From positions 1 through 64,000 of the forward strand of contig JAEUKB010000079.1 in NCBI GenBank assembly GCA_016794365.1: a stretch of DNA of 64,000 nt, written 5' to 3'. This document shows, piece by piece, positions 26,501 through 34,410 of this stretch (within the stretch, counting starts at the first letter, position 1; each line of letters begins with the position of its first letter). The DNA comes from Myxococcales bacterium. Its GTDB lineage: Bacteria > Myxococcota_A > Polyangia > Palsa-1104 > JAEUJZ01. The notes under the pieces were generated by a model. The model had not been told where the DNA came from. It saw only the letters and a program-made list of their open reading frames with translations, and made no database searches. The position numbers were made by a program, and so were the translations under genes.

Positions 26501-28112
26501 GCGTCAGGCTCTGATACAGCCGTCGCGTGTTGTCGGTGCGGAAGATCGGCGCGTTGTCGTACACAAACGGCAAAAACAGATCGAAGATCGACTCACCTTG
26601 CTTGGCCAGCTGCGCGGTTGCATCCAGCGTTTCGCGCGCACGCTCACCGAGCGCCGTCAGACGCGGCATTCCCCACATCTTGTCGAGCGCATCTCCAATC
26701 AGCCCCGACGCTGCTTCCGCCACCCCACGCAGCAGCGGCACACTCAGGTACTGATAGCGCGACTTGCTGACGGGAATCGATTCCATCCGCGAGCGAATCC
26801 GGTTCATCACCGGATCACCCTGTCCGGCATCCAGCTTGTCGCGGAAGTGACGACGCTTATAAAGTCCGGTCAGCTCGACGGCGCGAGGCATCCGTAGCGG
26901 GCTGCTGTCGCTCGAACCCAGGTGATAGATCAGCTCGTTGCGCTCCGCGATCGTCGCAGCCAGCGCCGCAATCGTTGCCGACGCAACCATATCGACCGGG
27001 ATCATATCCAGGACCGTGTTCGGCGACGCGGGAACCTGAATGTGGCCTTTTAAGACCATAAAGATCATCGGCGCAGTGGTGTTAAAGCCTTCGTTCCAAC
27101 CGGGGAACGGATAGCTGACCGCTGACTCGACGATGGCCGGACGCACGATCGCGACCCGCACCGGCTTTTTGCCGTCTTTGCGCTCGGACTCGGGCAGCGT
27201 CGCCAGCGCACAGAGCTGATCGCCGATGCTCTTGGTGTACGTGTAGGTGTTGGTAAAGCCCCAGTGACTGGCGCGCTCCATGCCCAGCTCGGTCAGTCGT
27301 TCCGCCGTCCAGGTCTTCTTTTCGCGCTGCAGCGCCGCTTTCAGGTGACGCTCATCATCCGGATCGCGGCCTTCTTGACGCAGCCGCTCGGCACCTTGTT
27401 CGCGGAACATCGACAAGTGCGCGCGATCTTCAGCTCGTGCTCGCGTCTGTTCGATCAAGCGCTCACAGTCGGCGATCTCTGCTTCGGGATCGAAGTCACC
27501 TTTGCGCAGCGCCGATCCCGCCGAGTCCGACCGCGAGTGTCCCGGACGACGCGGGAAGTAACCGATGAGCGGCTCGTCTTCCCAGACCTCGCCTTCCCGT
27601 CGGCCCGCCACGAAACAGGTCGAGACGTGAACCACCTTGGCTCCCGTCGCTCGCGCCAAGTCCATCACGTAGCGAACACCGTGGACGTTGATCCGCAGCG
27701 CCGATTCCAGCGATGGGTTAAACGACACCAGACCCGCCGAGTTCAAGATCGCGTCAAGCGGCCCGTCTTTGGTCAAAAGCGCCAGGTCCGCATCCGACAG
27801 ACCGACGTTGACACGCGACACGTCTCCGGCGAGCGGCACCACCTTTTCACGCAGCTGCTGCTCGGTGGCTGCGCCAAAGGTCTGCCACACCGGATCGAAC
27901 GGACGCGACTTGGCAATCTTTTGGAAAAACCGGGTCTCGGCGGTGTAGCCCGATCCGGGACGCACCAGCGCATACAGCTTGCCGAGCTGCGGATACTTAC
28001 AAAGCAGCATCGACATCGTCACTTTGCCGACGAAGCCAGTGCCACCAATAAACAGGACGCGCTTGCCTGCTAGCGTCTCGGCAACGTCAAGAGGAGGAGC
28101 GGACGGGGTCAT
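23562..28112 (-). CDS. Four-domain lipid enzyme: acyl reductase, AMP ligase, carrier protein, acyltransferase
   Basis: A 1516-residue fusion. Domain 1 (about 10-430) is a male-sterility/fatty acyl reductase type Rossmann domain (VLFIGGTGFVGKVTMSML; catalytic YTYTKSIGDQL near 291). Domain 2 (about 610-1110) is an AMP-forming acyl ligase (LIFTSGTTGRPKGVMLSH near 766, YEGYGMTESAP, GRKKDVI). Domain 3 (about 1185-1260) is a carrier protein with LGLDSLSF, the phosphopantetheine serine near 1219. A Lys/Glu-rich linker precedes domain 4 (about 1290-1510), a PlsC acyltransferase (NHSSHLD near 1339, FPEGTRSETG near 1411). All active sites look intact. It could load an acid, reduce or pass it on, and transfer it to a glycerolipid-like acceptor. 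The product is unknown. Confidence 0.9.
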   Translation of the reverse strand: MTPSAPPLDVAETLAGKRVLFIGGTGFVGKVTMSMLLCKYPQLGKLYALVRPGSGYTAETRFFQKIAKSRPFDPVWQTFGAATEQQLREKVVPLAGDVSRVNVGLSDADLALLTKDGPLDAILNSAGLVSFNPSLESALRINVHGVRYVMDLARATGAKVVHVSTCFVAGRREGEVWEDEPLIGYFPRRPGHSRSDSAGSALRKGDFDPEAEIADCERLIEQTRARAEDRAHLSMFREQGAERLRQEGRDPDDERHLKAALQREKKTWTAERLTELGMERASHWGFTNTYTYTKSIGDQLCALATLPESERKDGKKPVRVAIVRPAIVESAVSYPFPGWNEGFNTTAPMIFMVLKGHIQVPASPNTVLDMIPVDMVASATIAALAATIAERNELIYHLGSSDSSPLRMPRAVELTGLYKRRHFRDKLDAGQGDPVMNRIRSRMESIPVSKSRYQYLSVPLLRGVAEAASGLIGDALDKMWGMPRLTALGERARETLDATAQLAKQGESIFDLFLPFVYDNAPIFRTDNTRRLYQSLTPHDQTILRWTPEAINWREYMLDVHIPGLEKWIFPSLDEEFQARAKAVYTYRDLLEMLESAAKAYRGRTAMRMLPPLDADGEPVGYGQRYTYRDLSERSTRVSLTLRRLGLPVSGKVLLISENRPEWAISYFGILKSAAVVVPVDKEATLDEVLNICRWADVYAAIVSDKVAARIDIRGALAQAMPQVKVLRFAEVLGGETEHALVPAASLPPITLSGRAEEMASLIFTSGTTGRPKGVMLSHRNFTSLLSKMGGVFDVDKHDGLLSVLPLHHTFEFSAGLLMPMSRGAQIAYLPEVNADALQNAFSSTHITGMVGVPALYQLLYRRITKQISDRLPSRAVPWILRLLERLYDLTRSIRERTRKSLGFELNLPRALFFPVHSRFGGKLRLLISGGSALPVETMKEFRGLGFNLYEGYGMTESAPVLTVTRPGTQLLLGSVGEALPGIDVKIHEPDASGVGEVIASGPNVMLGYYNDPELTAETIKNGYLHTGDLGRTDGKGHLYIVGRKKDVIIGLNGENVYPDELEERYRESPFIKELCVVGLPEAELKDNPSSDDKGEAVACLVVPAYDAPQAEGLSREDVREKVREHMRQVSGKLSVAKRVKILHLTDLELPKTATRKVKRKLVVEELRRLERTRRQAQAEVQSGGVQSAGDWLLNLLADVTGKPRSSVRPESTMQELGLDSLSFAELGVALEAAGVQVPENADITGIVSVPELQKTIAQWGRRKPQKEEKKDKPKKKKSDSESTDDRLVLPRWLVRAGNHGLNVGQRALYERVLKTRVTGKAYLPASRQFIVAANHSSHLDMGLVKHALGDWGDRLVALAAKDYFFDDPLKRVYFENFTNLIPMDRTGSLRESLRLAARVIEDGYVLLIFPEGTRSETGLIQPFKASIGYLALHHKIDVLPMYLEGTHDAMPKGNVLPKQGTAVSAHIGPVLTFESLQQAVSKVPRTEQNREAARLVELAVRKLAPEGPNRKMPTE

Positions 28113-28214
28113 GGTCGGACGAACCTACTACGTTCCCCACGAAACGGGAAGCAAGCAGCCCGATGTCCGCCCACGTTGTCGCATCAAGCGTGCAGTTTCC
28201 GACGGAAGAAGCGC

Positions 28215-29159
28215 TCACGATCGCCACGCGACGATCAGGTGCCATGGTCGGGCCGCTTGCTCGTCTTGGGCACAGCGCTGCGTCAGCTGCAAAACGAACT
28301 GCCGTCGCTGAACATCAGACGCTTCAGGCAAAAGACCATCGAGCACCGCCGGAATCGCCAGGTGCTCTGCCCAGTCACGAATCGGCATCACAAACGGATG
28401 AACCACGACCGAGACACGCGCAAAGCCCAGCGACGAGAGCTGATCGATCCACGACGACAGCGTAAACGACGACAGCGAATCGACCGACGGCAGACTCTCT
28501 TGCGCTGGCCACAGTCCCAGCTCGGTCCGCAGCGATGAAAGCAGCGACAGAAAGCGCTGCGCACTCGGTTCGGTCAAATGCGCCGATTCACCGACGAACT
28601 CACTCGGAATCGACAGCGCCAGCCGACCGTGCGGAGCCAGCGACGAAAAGACCTCGCGCAGCAGCGCTTCCCGGTGTGGATGCAGCCACGCCGCTGACGA
28701 ACACAGCACGGCATCAAAGCCATGATTCCCACGCAGCGACGACAGCTGACGACTGGTTCCGCGCACAAACTCGATTCCTTCTGGCCAGCTCACCTGCTGC
28801 GCCTGACGAATCATCGCCAGCGCCGGATCGATCGCCACCACCTGTGCCGTCGCTCCCAACACTTGTGTGATCGCCAAAAGCGTCTCTCCGGTTCCGCAGC
28901 CCAGATCACAGACTCGCTCCCCTTGCGTAAGCTGCGCCGCACCAACGAGCGCCCGACTGACGCTGCGATAATAGTCCGACGCTGCACAAAACCGAGCATA
29001 GGCCGCCGCGTTCTCTGCCCGATCCCACGCGCTGACGATCGCGCTCGTCGCGTCTGCCTGATCAAACCTGTGATCAGACTTGTGATCAGGCTCGTCTGGC
29101 TCTGTTGGGAAGTCGGTTTCCGCGCTCACGATGTCTGTCCGAAGCCGCAAGTCACGCAC
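28215..29159 (-). CDS. SAM-dependent class I methyltransferase
   Basis: A 314-residue protein with the Rossmann methyltransferase motifs: VCDLGCGTGETLLAI (motif I, near residue 85), VVAIDPALAMIRQA (motif II acidic residue) and a DAVLCSSAAWLH motif near 150. The N-terminal 45 residues are acidic and low complexity, with a small repeat in the DNA (TGATCA three times at 29064-29090). The start at 29159 is GTG, and a later start is possible. It is divergent from the C39-like lipoprotein. The substrate cannot be told; ubiE/menaquinone-type small-molecule enzymes share these motifs. Confidence 0.8.
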   Translation of the reverse strand: MRDLRLRTDIVSAETDFPTEPDEPDHKSDHRFDQADATSAIVSAWDRAENAAAYARFCAASDYYRSVSRALVGAAQLTQGERVCDLGCGTGETLLAITQVLGATAQVVAIDPALAMIRQAQQVSWPEGIEFVRGTSRQLSSLRGNHGFDAVLCSSAAWLHPHREALLREVFSSLAPHGRLALSIPSEFVGESAHLTEPSAQRFLSLLSSLRTELGLWPAQESLPSVDSLSSFTLSSWIDQLSSLGFARVSVVVHPFVMPIRDWAEHLAIPAVLDGLLPEASDVQRRQFVLQLTQRCAQDEQAARPWHLIVAWRS

Positions 29160-29245
29160 AGCTGGCTTTACGTCTTGCCATCGCCCGCTATGATGCCGCA
29201 GAAACCGCTGATTGCGGATCCTTCCCTTTCACGAAAAGGACTGCC

Positions 29246-30652
29246 ATGGCCCACCGCACTGCTTCTTCCCTGCTGTCTGTCCTGTGTCTGGCTGCGTGTA
29301 CGCACAGTCCTTCTGTGGATCCACAGATCACGCTGCCGCCCACAAACGGAACCGAGCTTCCGACGCTGCCACCGATCGATCCGACCGTTTCCTACAACCA
29401 CACCTGGGTTCAAAAAACAGCGCTCGACTTTTCAACCTGGACCCCAAACGGAGTCTCTGTCAAAAGCGCTGCGGGAAGCGATCGCGCCCAGATCGAGCTG
29501 TCTCCGCAAAAGAACGGAATGCTCACCTGCGCAAGCGATGACATCGACGGTGGAATGGCGCGCTTTGATGAAACCGTAGGACTCTGTTTCGGCTCTGATC
29601 CCATGCCGAGCGGACTCCCAAGCGGCGTCAGTTATTACAATGGCGGATCGTTTTATTTCGGGACGATGCTGTCTCCTGAAGTGTCGCTGCGCGCTCCGAT
29701 CGATCACCTGATTGCCTCTTGGAACGCGATCACACCGACGGGAACGTGGCTTCAGCTGCGGGTCCGCGTAAAGCGCCCAAGCGGCTGGAGCAAGTGGTAC
29801 AAGCTACCCATTTGGGGCAGCGATCCCGCCACGATCAAGCGCCACAGCGTCAAAGTCCCAGCCGATGACACCGGCTATGTCAACGTCGATACGCTGGAGC
29901 TACGCAATCAAAAGACCGCGACTTCCTATCAGCTCTCGGCCACTCTGTTTAGCGCGAGCGGAACGAACTCTCCGACGGTCAGTCTGATCGCAGCGGTCGC
30001 ATCCAGAGAGCTTCCTACCTATCTGGCGATGACCCCTGATCCGAGCGTGTTTGGCAAAAACCTGGCGGTTCCGCAGCGCTCCCAAGAGCTTCCAGAATAC
30101 AAGAAGCCGGAATACCAGCAGTACGGAGGCGGCGGTGAAGTCTGGTGCAGTCCCACGTCCACCAGCATGGTGATGGAATACTTTGGTCAGATCCAAAAAG
30201 AGCCAAAGTGGAATCAGACCGTTCCCGACGCTGCGATCGCTTGTTATGACTGGGTCTACAAAGGAACCGGAAACTGGCCGTTTAACACCGCGTATGCCAG
30301 CTCGCTGGGACTTGTCGGATACATCACGCGCTTTGATTCCTTTGCACAGGCAGCACCGTGGATCAAGGCAGGGATTCCGCTCATCATCAGCATCGCCTTC
30401 AAAGCGGGAGAGCTTCCCGGCGCACCGATCAGCAAGACCAACGGACACCTGATCGTCGTGCGTGGCTTTGACAAAAACGGCGATGTGATCGCAAACGATC
30501 CGGCGGCCAAGGACAATGAATCGGTGCAGCTTGTCTATCCGCGTGCAGCGCTGGAAGCAGCCTGGTCACACTCACATCGCACAGCGTATGTGATCTATCC
30601 GCCGTCTTGGCCGAATGTTCCCGGCGTAAACAGTCCAGCCTCGCTTCCCTAG
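29246..30652 (+). CDS. C39-like cysteine peptidase lipoprotein
   Basis: A 468-residue lipoprotein: hydrophobic signal ending in LCLAAC with the cysteine near residue 18. Beta-rich regions (about 60-290) precede a C-terminal C39_2-type peptidase domain with the cysteine in GGEVWCSPTSTSMVMEYFG, histidine in KTNGHLIVVRGFDKNGDVIANDPA and the following aspartate, forming the expected triad. The start at 29246 has an AAAAGGA upstream; the longer in-frame start at 29105 would add 47 non-signal residues. It is followed at 30667 by a 124-bp structured repeat. Confidence 0.85.
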   Translation: MAHRTASSLLSVLCLAACTHSPSVDPQITLPPTNGTELPTLPPIDPTVSYNHTWVQKTALDFSTWTPNGVSVKSAAGSDRAQIELSPQKNGMLTCASDDIDGGMARFDETVGLCFGSDPMPSGLPSGVSYYNGGSFYFGTMLSPEVSLRAPIDHLIASWNAITPTGTWLQLRVRVKRPSGWSKWYKLPIWGSDPATIKRHSVKVPADDTGYVNVDTLELRNQKTATSYQLSATLFSASGTNSPTVSLIAAVASRELPTYLAMTPDPSVFGKNLAVPQRSQELPEYKKPEYQQYGGGGEVWCSPTSTSMVMEYFGQIQKEPKWNQTVPDAAIACYDWVYKGTGNWPFNTAYASSLGLVGYITRFDSFAQAAPWIKAGIPLIISIAFKAGELPGAPISKTNGHLIVVRGFDKNGDVIANDPAAKDNESVQLVYPRAALEAAWSHSHRTAYVIYPPSWPNVPGVNSPASLP

Positions 30653-30666
30653 CGAAGCAGACAATA

Positions 30667-30790
30667 AGAACGCCTAACGAAACCTATTGCGGACCCCGCT
30701 TGCTGCATCGTCGGTCCTCACGTACTTGCGTACGCTCCGGTCCTCCTCTTTGCAATCAGGGTTCCTCATGACGGTTTCGTTAGGCGTTCT
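30667..30790. repeat. 124-bp structured repeat, copy A
   Basis: Perfect 18-bp terminal inverted repeats (AGAACGCCTAACGAAACC and complement) enclose an inner imperfect stem (ACCCCGCTTGC with GCAATCAGGGT) and a central CGTAC-TTGC-GTACG hairpin. It begins 14 bp after the upstream stop. A copy of the same length is at 43409-43532; differences between the copies tend to keep the stems paired. Probably an RNA hairpin (3' UTR/terminator) or a palindromic mobile repeat. Confidence 0.85.
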
Positions 30791-30841
30791 AAGAGTCGTA
30801 CAAAATGCCTCTTATTGTCCTTCGACGAAATAGATGAATGA

Positions 30842-30868
30842 ATATGAGGCATAGAAGATGCTTCATAT
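30842..30868. repeat. Small hairpin ATATGAGGCAT / ATGCTTCATAT
   Basis: An 11-bp stem with one G-T pair and loop AGAAG. A possible competing partner, ATGCCTC, lies at 30805-30811. The arms resemble the hairpins at 2490-2509 and 8054-8158. The whole gap 30653-30930 holds only this and the 124-bp repeat. Confidence 0.6.
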
Positions 30869-30930
30869 TTCATTATGTCAGGATCGACGATGCAGAAGGC
30901 GCGGTCCGTAGTAGGTGTTGGGAGGCGCGC

Positions 30931-32430
30931 TTACGAACTCCAGCCGGGCGGACAGTCGGGTGAAGACACCCAGTTGCCGTGAAAGCCCGGCGGAATGTGA
31001 TGCGGTAGCTCTGCCACACAGACCGTTGAGAGATCGCGCGCATCCAAGATGTACAGCGCTGATCGATGCTCGCTTCCGTGATACACGACGGTCAAGATCC
31101 AGCCGTCTGTTTCGTCGCTGCTGCCGGGACGCGGAACCATCACGGGCTCGCCCGGAATGCCCGGCGCAAAGTCACGGAGCAGTGTCTGCTGGGTTTCGAC
31201 ATCAATGCGCGCAATCGCTGAAAACAGTCCGTGCGGAGCCGAAGGAGTCGCCGACACCGTGTAGGCATAGCGATAGGGAAGACCTTCGTAGCTGGGATGC
31301 ACACGCGGTAGCTCGGACGAAAATCCACCGAGCGAAGACTCTGTGACCTCTGTTCCGTCTTCCGACTTGGGATCGATGCGATAGCGCGTAAGCTGGACGT
31401 GCGGAATGTCAGAGATGTGTCCGGCCAGCAGCTCTCCCGGTCGTGGCGCATCAGGAAAGCGATCTTGCCGACAGCCATCGACGATCACGCAGCCGTTTTC
31501 GTCTTCATAGGCATTCACAAAGTGCAGCACAAAGCACGGCGACGCTGCAAACTCGCGCACGGGACCGCCATCACGCGGAATCAGCAGGATGCGCGTCCGT
31601 CCCCCTTCGATCTCTTGAACCGACCCCGAAGGAGGCTTTCCCATCAGCGTAGGAAGCATCCGCAGCGAGACCGGAAACAGAAACAGAATCTGCCAGTTGG
31701 GAGTCAGCAAAAAGTCATGTGCGAGCTGCGGAGCGGACAGCGGAATCTCTCGCGTCACCGTCAGTGCAACCCCCGATCGAATCGTGTACAGGAGGATCTT
31801 CGGATTCGGTCCCAGATACAGTCCGAAGTTGTACAGATCGCCGGTCTGGGAATCGACCTTGGGATGCGCGGAAAACGGAAGCTCTGGCATCATCACGCGA
31901 TCGAGCAGCGGCCCGCGATTCTTCAGCGCACCAAAGAAGTCGTAGCGCTCTAGCGTGTCGAGCGTCACCGGATCAATCAGGTGCGGCAGCCCACCTTCCC
32001 ACAGCGCGAACAGACGACCGTGGTGATAGATAACGCTGGTGTTGGCGACGTTTTTTAGGTGAGTCCGAAAGAAGTTTCCAAAGAAACCACCTGCGCGATT
32101 GGTCCCGAAGTTGCGATACAGGAGCCGTCCCGCGCGCTGCTCATACACAAACTCTGTGGTGCGTACGTAGCTGTTGCGGTAGCGAATGCAGGGCTGACCA
32201 TCGGGTCCGGTCGATCCAATGGCGAACCGGACCACCATTCCATCGCCGTCGATGAGATGTCCGTACGTCTGTCCGTTGCTTGCGAACCGCCCTGGCCCAT
32301 TGCGAAACAGCACACCGCGCAGCTCGGCAGGAACTTGGCCCTCACTCACCGAGAGAACCGCCTGCACTTCTTGCGTAACAGGTTGATGGGCAGCGACGTA
32401 GCTTTTTACGATCGCGTGCTCTGTGTTCAT
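30931..32430 (-). CDS. Carotenoid oxygenase (RPE65/CCD family)
   Basis: A 499-residue iron enzyme that cleaves carotenoids or related alkenes. The four iron-binding histidines are visible in FSAHPKVD, QLAHDFLLT, FVLHFVNAYED and the C-terminal GFHGNW. The N-terminal PAELRGVLFRNGPGRF and YGHLIDGDGMVVRF blocks are typical of the family. The substrate cannot be read from sequence; lignostilbene dioxygenase-type relatives share the motifs. It is convergent with the C39-like gene. No carotenoid synthesis genes are nearby. Confidence 0.93.
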   Translation of the reverse strand: MNTEHAIVKSYVAAHQPVTQEVQAVLSVSEGQVPAELRGVLFRNGPGRFASNGQTYGHLIDGDGMVVRFAIGSTGPDGQPCIRYRNSYVRTTEFVYEQRAGRLLYRNFGTNRAGGFFGNFFRTHLKNVANTSVIYHHGRLFALWEGGLPHLIDPVTLDTLERYDFFGALKNRGPLLDRVMMPELPFSAHPKVDSQTGDLYNFGLYLGPNPKILLYTIRSGVALTVTREIPLSAPQLAHDFLLTPNWQILFLFPVSLRMLPTLMGKPPSGSVQEIEGGRTRILLIPRDGGPVREFAASPCFVLHFVNAYEDENGCVIVDGCRQDRFPDAPRPGELLAGHISDIPHVQLTRYRIDPKSEDGTEVTESSLGGFSSELPRVHPSYEGLPYRYAYTVSATPSAPHGLFSAIARIDVETQQTLLRDFAPGIPGEPVMVPRPGSSDETDGWILTVVYHGSEHRSALYILDARDLSTVCVAELPHHIPPGFHGNWVSSPDCPPGWSS

Positions 32431-32555
32431 GCGATTGTCCGTCGGCTAAGGCTTGCTACGATTCCAGCCACGAGAGTCACTCTTCGTCAAGAGCCAGGCG
32501 CAAGTCTACGCAGCGGCTTTGGATTGTGCAGGGTCCGAAGTCCCAGCCAGCTGAA

Positions 32556-33632
32556 TCACCCCAAGACTTGATCGCGCAGGCGCAAGTGTAGAGAAAACGG
32601 AAACTGCTGTAGTCGCTCGCGGCTTGGCTGTCCACTGGAAAGCGTGCGCCGGAACGCTTGAAGCCGCGCGGCACTCTCTGCCAAGCGATCACGAACCTGG
32701 ACGCTGCGCTCGGCGGCATGAATCAGCGCTTCTTCGGCACGAATGAGCCGCTCGGGTTCCTGACAGAACAAAAAGGCATCACAGCCCGCGAGCAGGCTCT
32801 CGACGACCACCCCGCTGTCATCCGCGATGCCGAGCTGCTCTGCCGTCACCGCTTTCATATCGAGATCATCGGACACCACCACGCCTTGGTAGCCAAAGCG
32901 CAGCCTGAGCATGTCGGTCAGCCACACCTTGGACAAGGTCGCCGGGCGCGCGTCCACGTCGGGATAGACCACATGCGCGGTCATCAGCATGCCGATGCCC
33001 GCTTCGATGGCGCGCTGAAACGGCAGCAGTTCGACGGCTTGCAGCGTCTGCAGATCGCGTCGCACCACCGGCAGCGTCAGGTGAGAGTCAGTTTCCGTAT
33101 CGCCGTGTCCCGGATAGTGCTTGCCGCAGCCGCGCAGCCCTGGCACCGACTCCAGTCCGCGCAGGTAGTGAAGCGCGCGCTCGACGGCAGCTTGCGGCTC
33201 GGTGCCAAACGCGCGATCGCCGATGATGGGATTTTCGGGATTGGTGTGGACATCAAGCACGGGCGCAAAGCTCACGTTGAAGCCGAGCGCCGCAAGCTCT
33301 GTGCCCATCGCGCGACCGACCGCTTCGGACAGCGCAGGCGGCTTGTCGGCCAGGCTCATCATCGGTGGCCACACCGTGACCTGACCGCGCAGTCGCTGCA
33401 CCCGTCCGCCTTCGTGATCGATCGCCAAGATCGGTGGCAACAGGTCCGATTGATAGCCGCGCGTCACCTGCGCCAGGTCTTCACCGATCCGCTGCGCATC
33501 GTCGGGCGCCGTAAAGTTGCGACGAAAGAAGATCAGGCCCGCAAAGTCTCCGCGCGCAAACCGCTGGGCCAGCACATCCGACAGCGTGGGACCATGAAAG
33601 CCGACGATGAACAGCTCACTGGGACGGATCAA
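32556..33632 (-). CDS. nagZ: Beta-N-acetylglucosaminidase, family GH3 (NagZ type)
   Basis: A 358-residue GH3 enzyme acting in cell-wall recycling. KHYPGHGDTETDSH contains the NagZ His/Asp loop, and LAIDHEGGRVQRL and SDDLDMKAV hold the substrate-binding and nucleophile-region residues. The most likely start is TTG at 33632, preceded by AAGGAG with six bases between, giving MIRPSELFIVGFHG. It lies inside the last codons of rsmE (17-bp overlap), so translation is coupled. A longer frame from 33719 has an unrelated basic N-terminus. Confidence 0.9.
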   Translation of the reverse strand: MIRPSELFIVGFHGPTLSDVLAQRFARGDFAGLIFFRRNFTAPDDAQRIGEDLAQVTRGYQSDLLPPILAIDHEGGRVQRLRGQVTVWPPMMSLADKPPALSEAVGRAMGTELAALGFNVSFAPVLDVHTNPENPIIGDRAFGTEPQAAVERALHYLRGLESVPGLRGCGKHYPGHGDTETDSHLTLPVVRRDLQTLQAVELLPFQRAIEAGIGMLMTAHVVYPDVDARPATLSKVWLTDMLRLRFGYQGVVVSDDLDMKAVTAEQLGIADDSGVVVESLLAGCDAFLFCQEPERLIRAEEALIHAAERSVQVRDRLAESAARLQAFRRTLSSGQPSRERLQQFPFSLHLRLRDQVLG

Positions 33633-34380
33633 GGGAAGCTCCTTGTAGATGCAGCTGATGAGACACCACAGCCAGCGTCGCGACAACTGCCGTTTCCGCG
33701 CGCAGGATGAGCGATCCAAGGCTCACGACGGAAAAACCTAGCGATGAAGCCAGGCTCAGCTCGTCTTTGTGAAGACCGCCTTCGGGACCAATCAGCACGC
33801 TGACCGCGCGCACGCCTTCGTCCGTTGGCAGCGGTGCCAGCACCTGACCGAGCGGTGGCGCTGCGCCCTCAAACAGCAGCAGCTTCTGTCCCACTGCTTG
33901 ACCGAGCGCATCGGGAAGCGACAGCGGCAGCGAAACGGTCGGCACATCGGGACGACGACACTGCTGCGCTGCGTGCCGGGCAATCTCCAGCCAGCGACGA
34001 CGCTTGACTTCCGCTTTGTCCTCGCTGACCTGCGCCACGCTGTACTGACACTTCACCGGGATGATGTGATGGACGCCCAGCTCGGTCGCTTTTTGGATCA
34101 CAAAGTCCTGCTTGTCGCCCTTGAGCAGCCCGCACAAAAGCAGCAGTCGCGTCGTATCGGGCTGTGCCTGCGAAACCGGAGCCGCCGACAGCATGATGAC
34201 GTGCTCGGCCACTTCGGTAACACGCGCGTCCGCTTGCTGACCTTTTCCGTCGAGCAGCGTCACTTGCGCACCGGGTCGCAGCCGCAGCACATGCACCAAG
34301 TAATGATGCTCGGCTCCGTCGAGAACAACCAACGGGCCTAGCTTTTCTGATGGGACAAACAGCCGAGCCCGCGTCGCCAT
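33616..34380 (-). CDS. rsmE: 16S rRNA (uracil1498-N3)-methyltransferase
   Basis: A 254-residue SPOUT methyltransferase. The N-terminal PUA-like part contains LDGAEHHYLVHVLRLRPG, the middle KATELGVHHIIPVKCQYSVA, and the knot has VLIGPEGGLHKDEL and SLGSLILRAETAVV, all RsmE signatures. It lies 30 bp after the 1291-residue repeat protein and overlaps nagZ, so these genes are likely co-transcribed. Confidence 0.94.
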   Translation of the reverse strand: MATRARLFVPSEKLGPLVVLDGAEHHYLVHVLRLRPGAQVTLLDGKGQQADARVTEVAEHVIMLSAAPVSQAQPDTTRLLLLCGLLKGDKQDFVIQKATELGVHHIIPVKCQYSVAQVSEDKAEVKRRRWLEIARHAAQQCRRPDVPTVSLPLSLPDALGQAVGQKLLLFEGAAPPLGQVLAPLPTDEGVRAVSVLIGPEGGLHKDELSLASSLGFSVVSLGSLILRAETAVVATLAVVSHQLHLQGASLDPSQ

Positions 34381-34410
34381 GTTTGGTTGGGAAGGAAGGA
34401 AAGAAACCGT

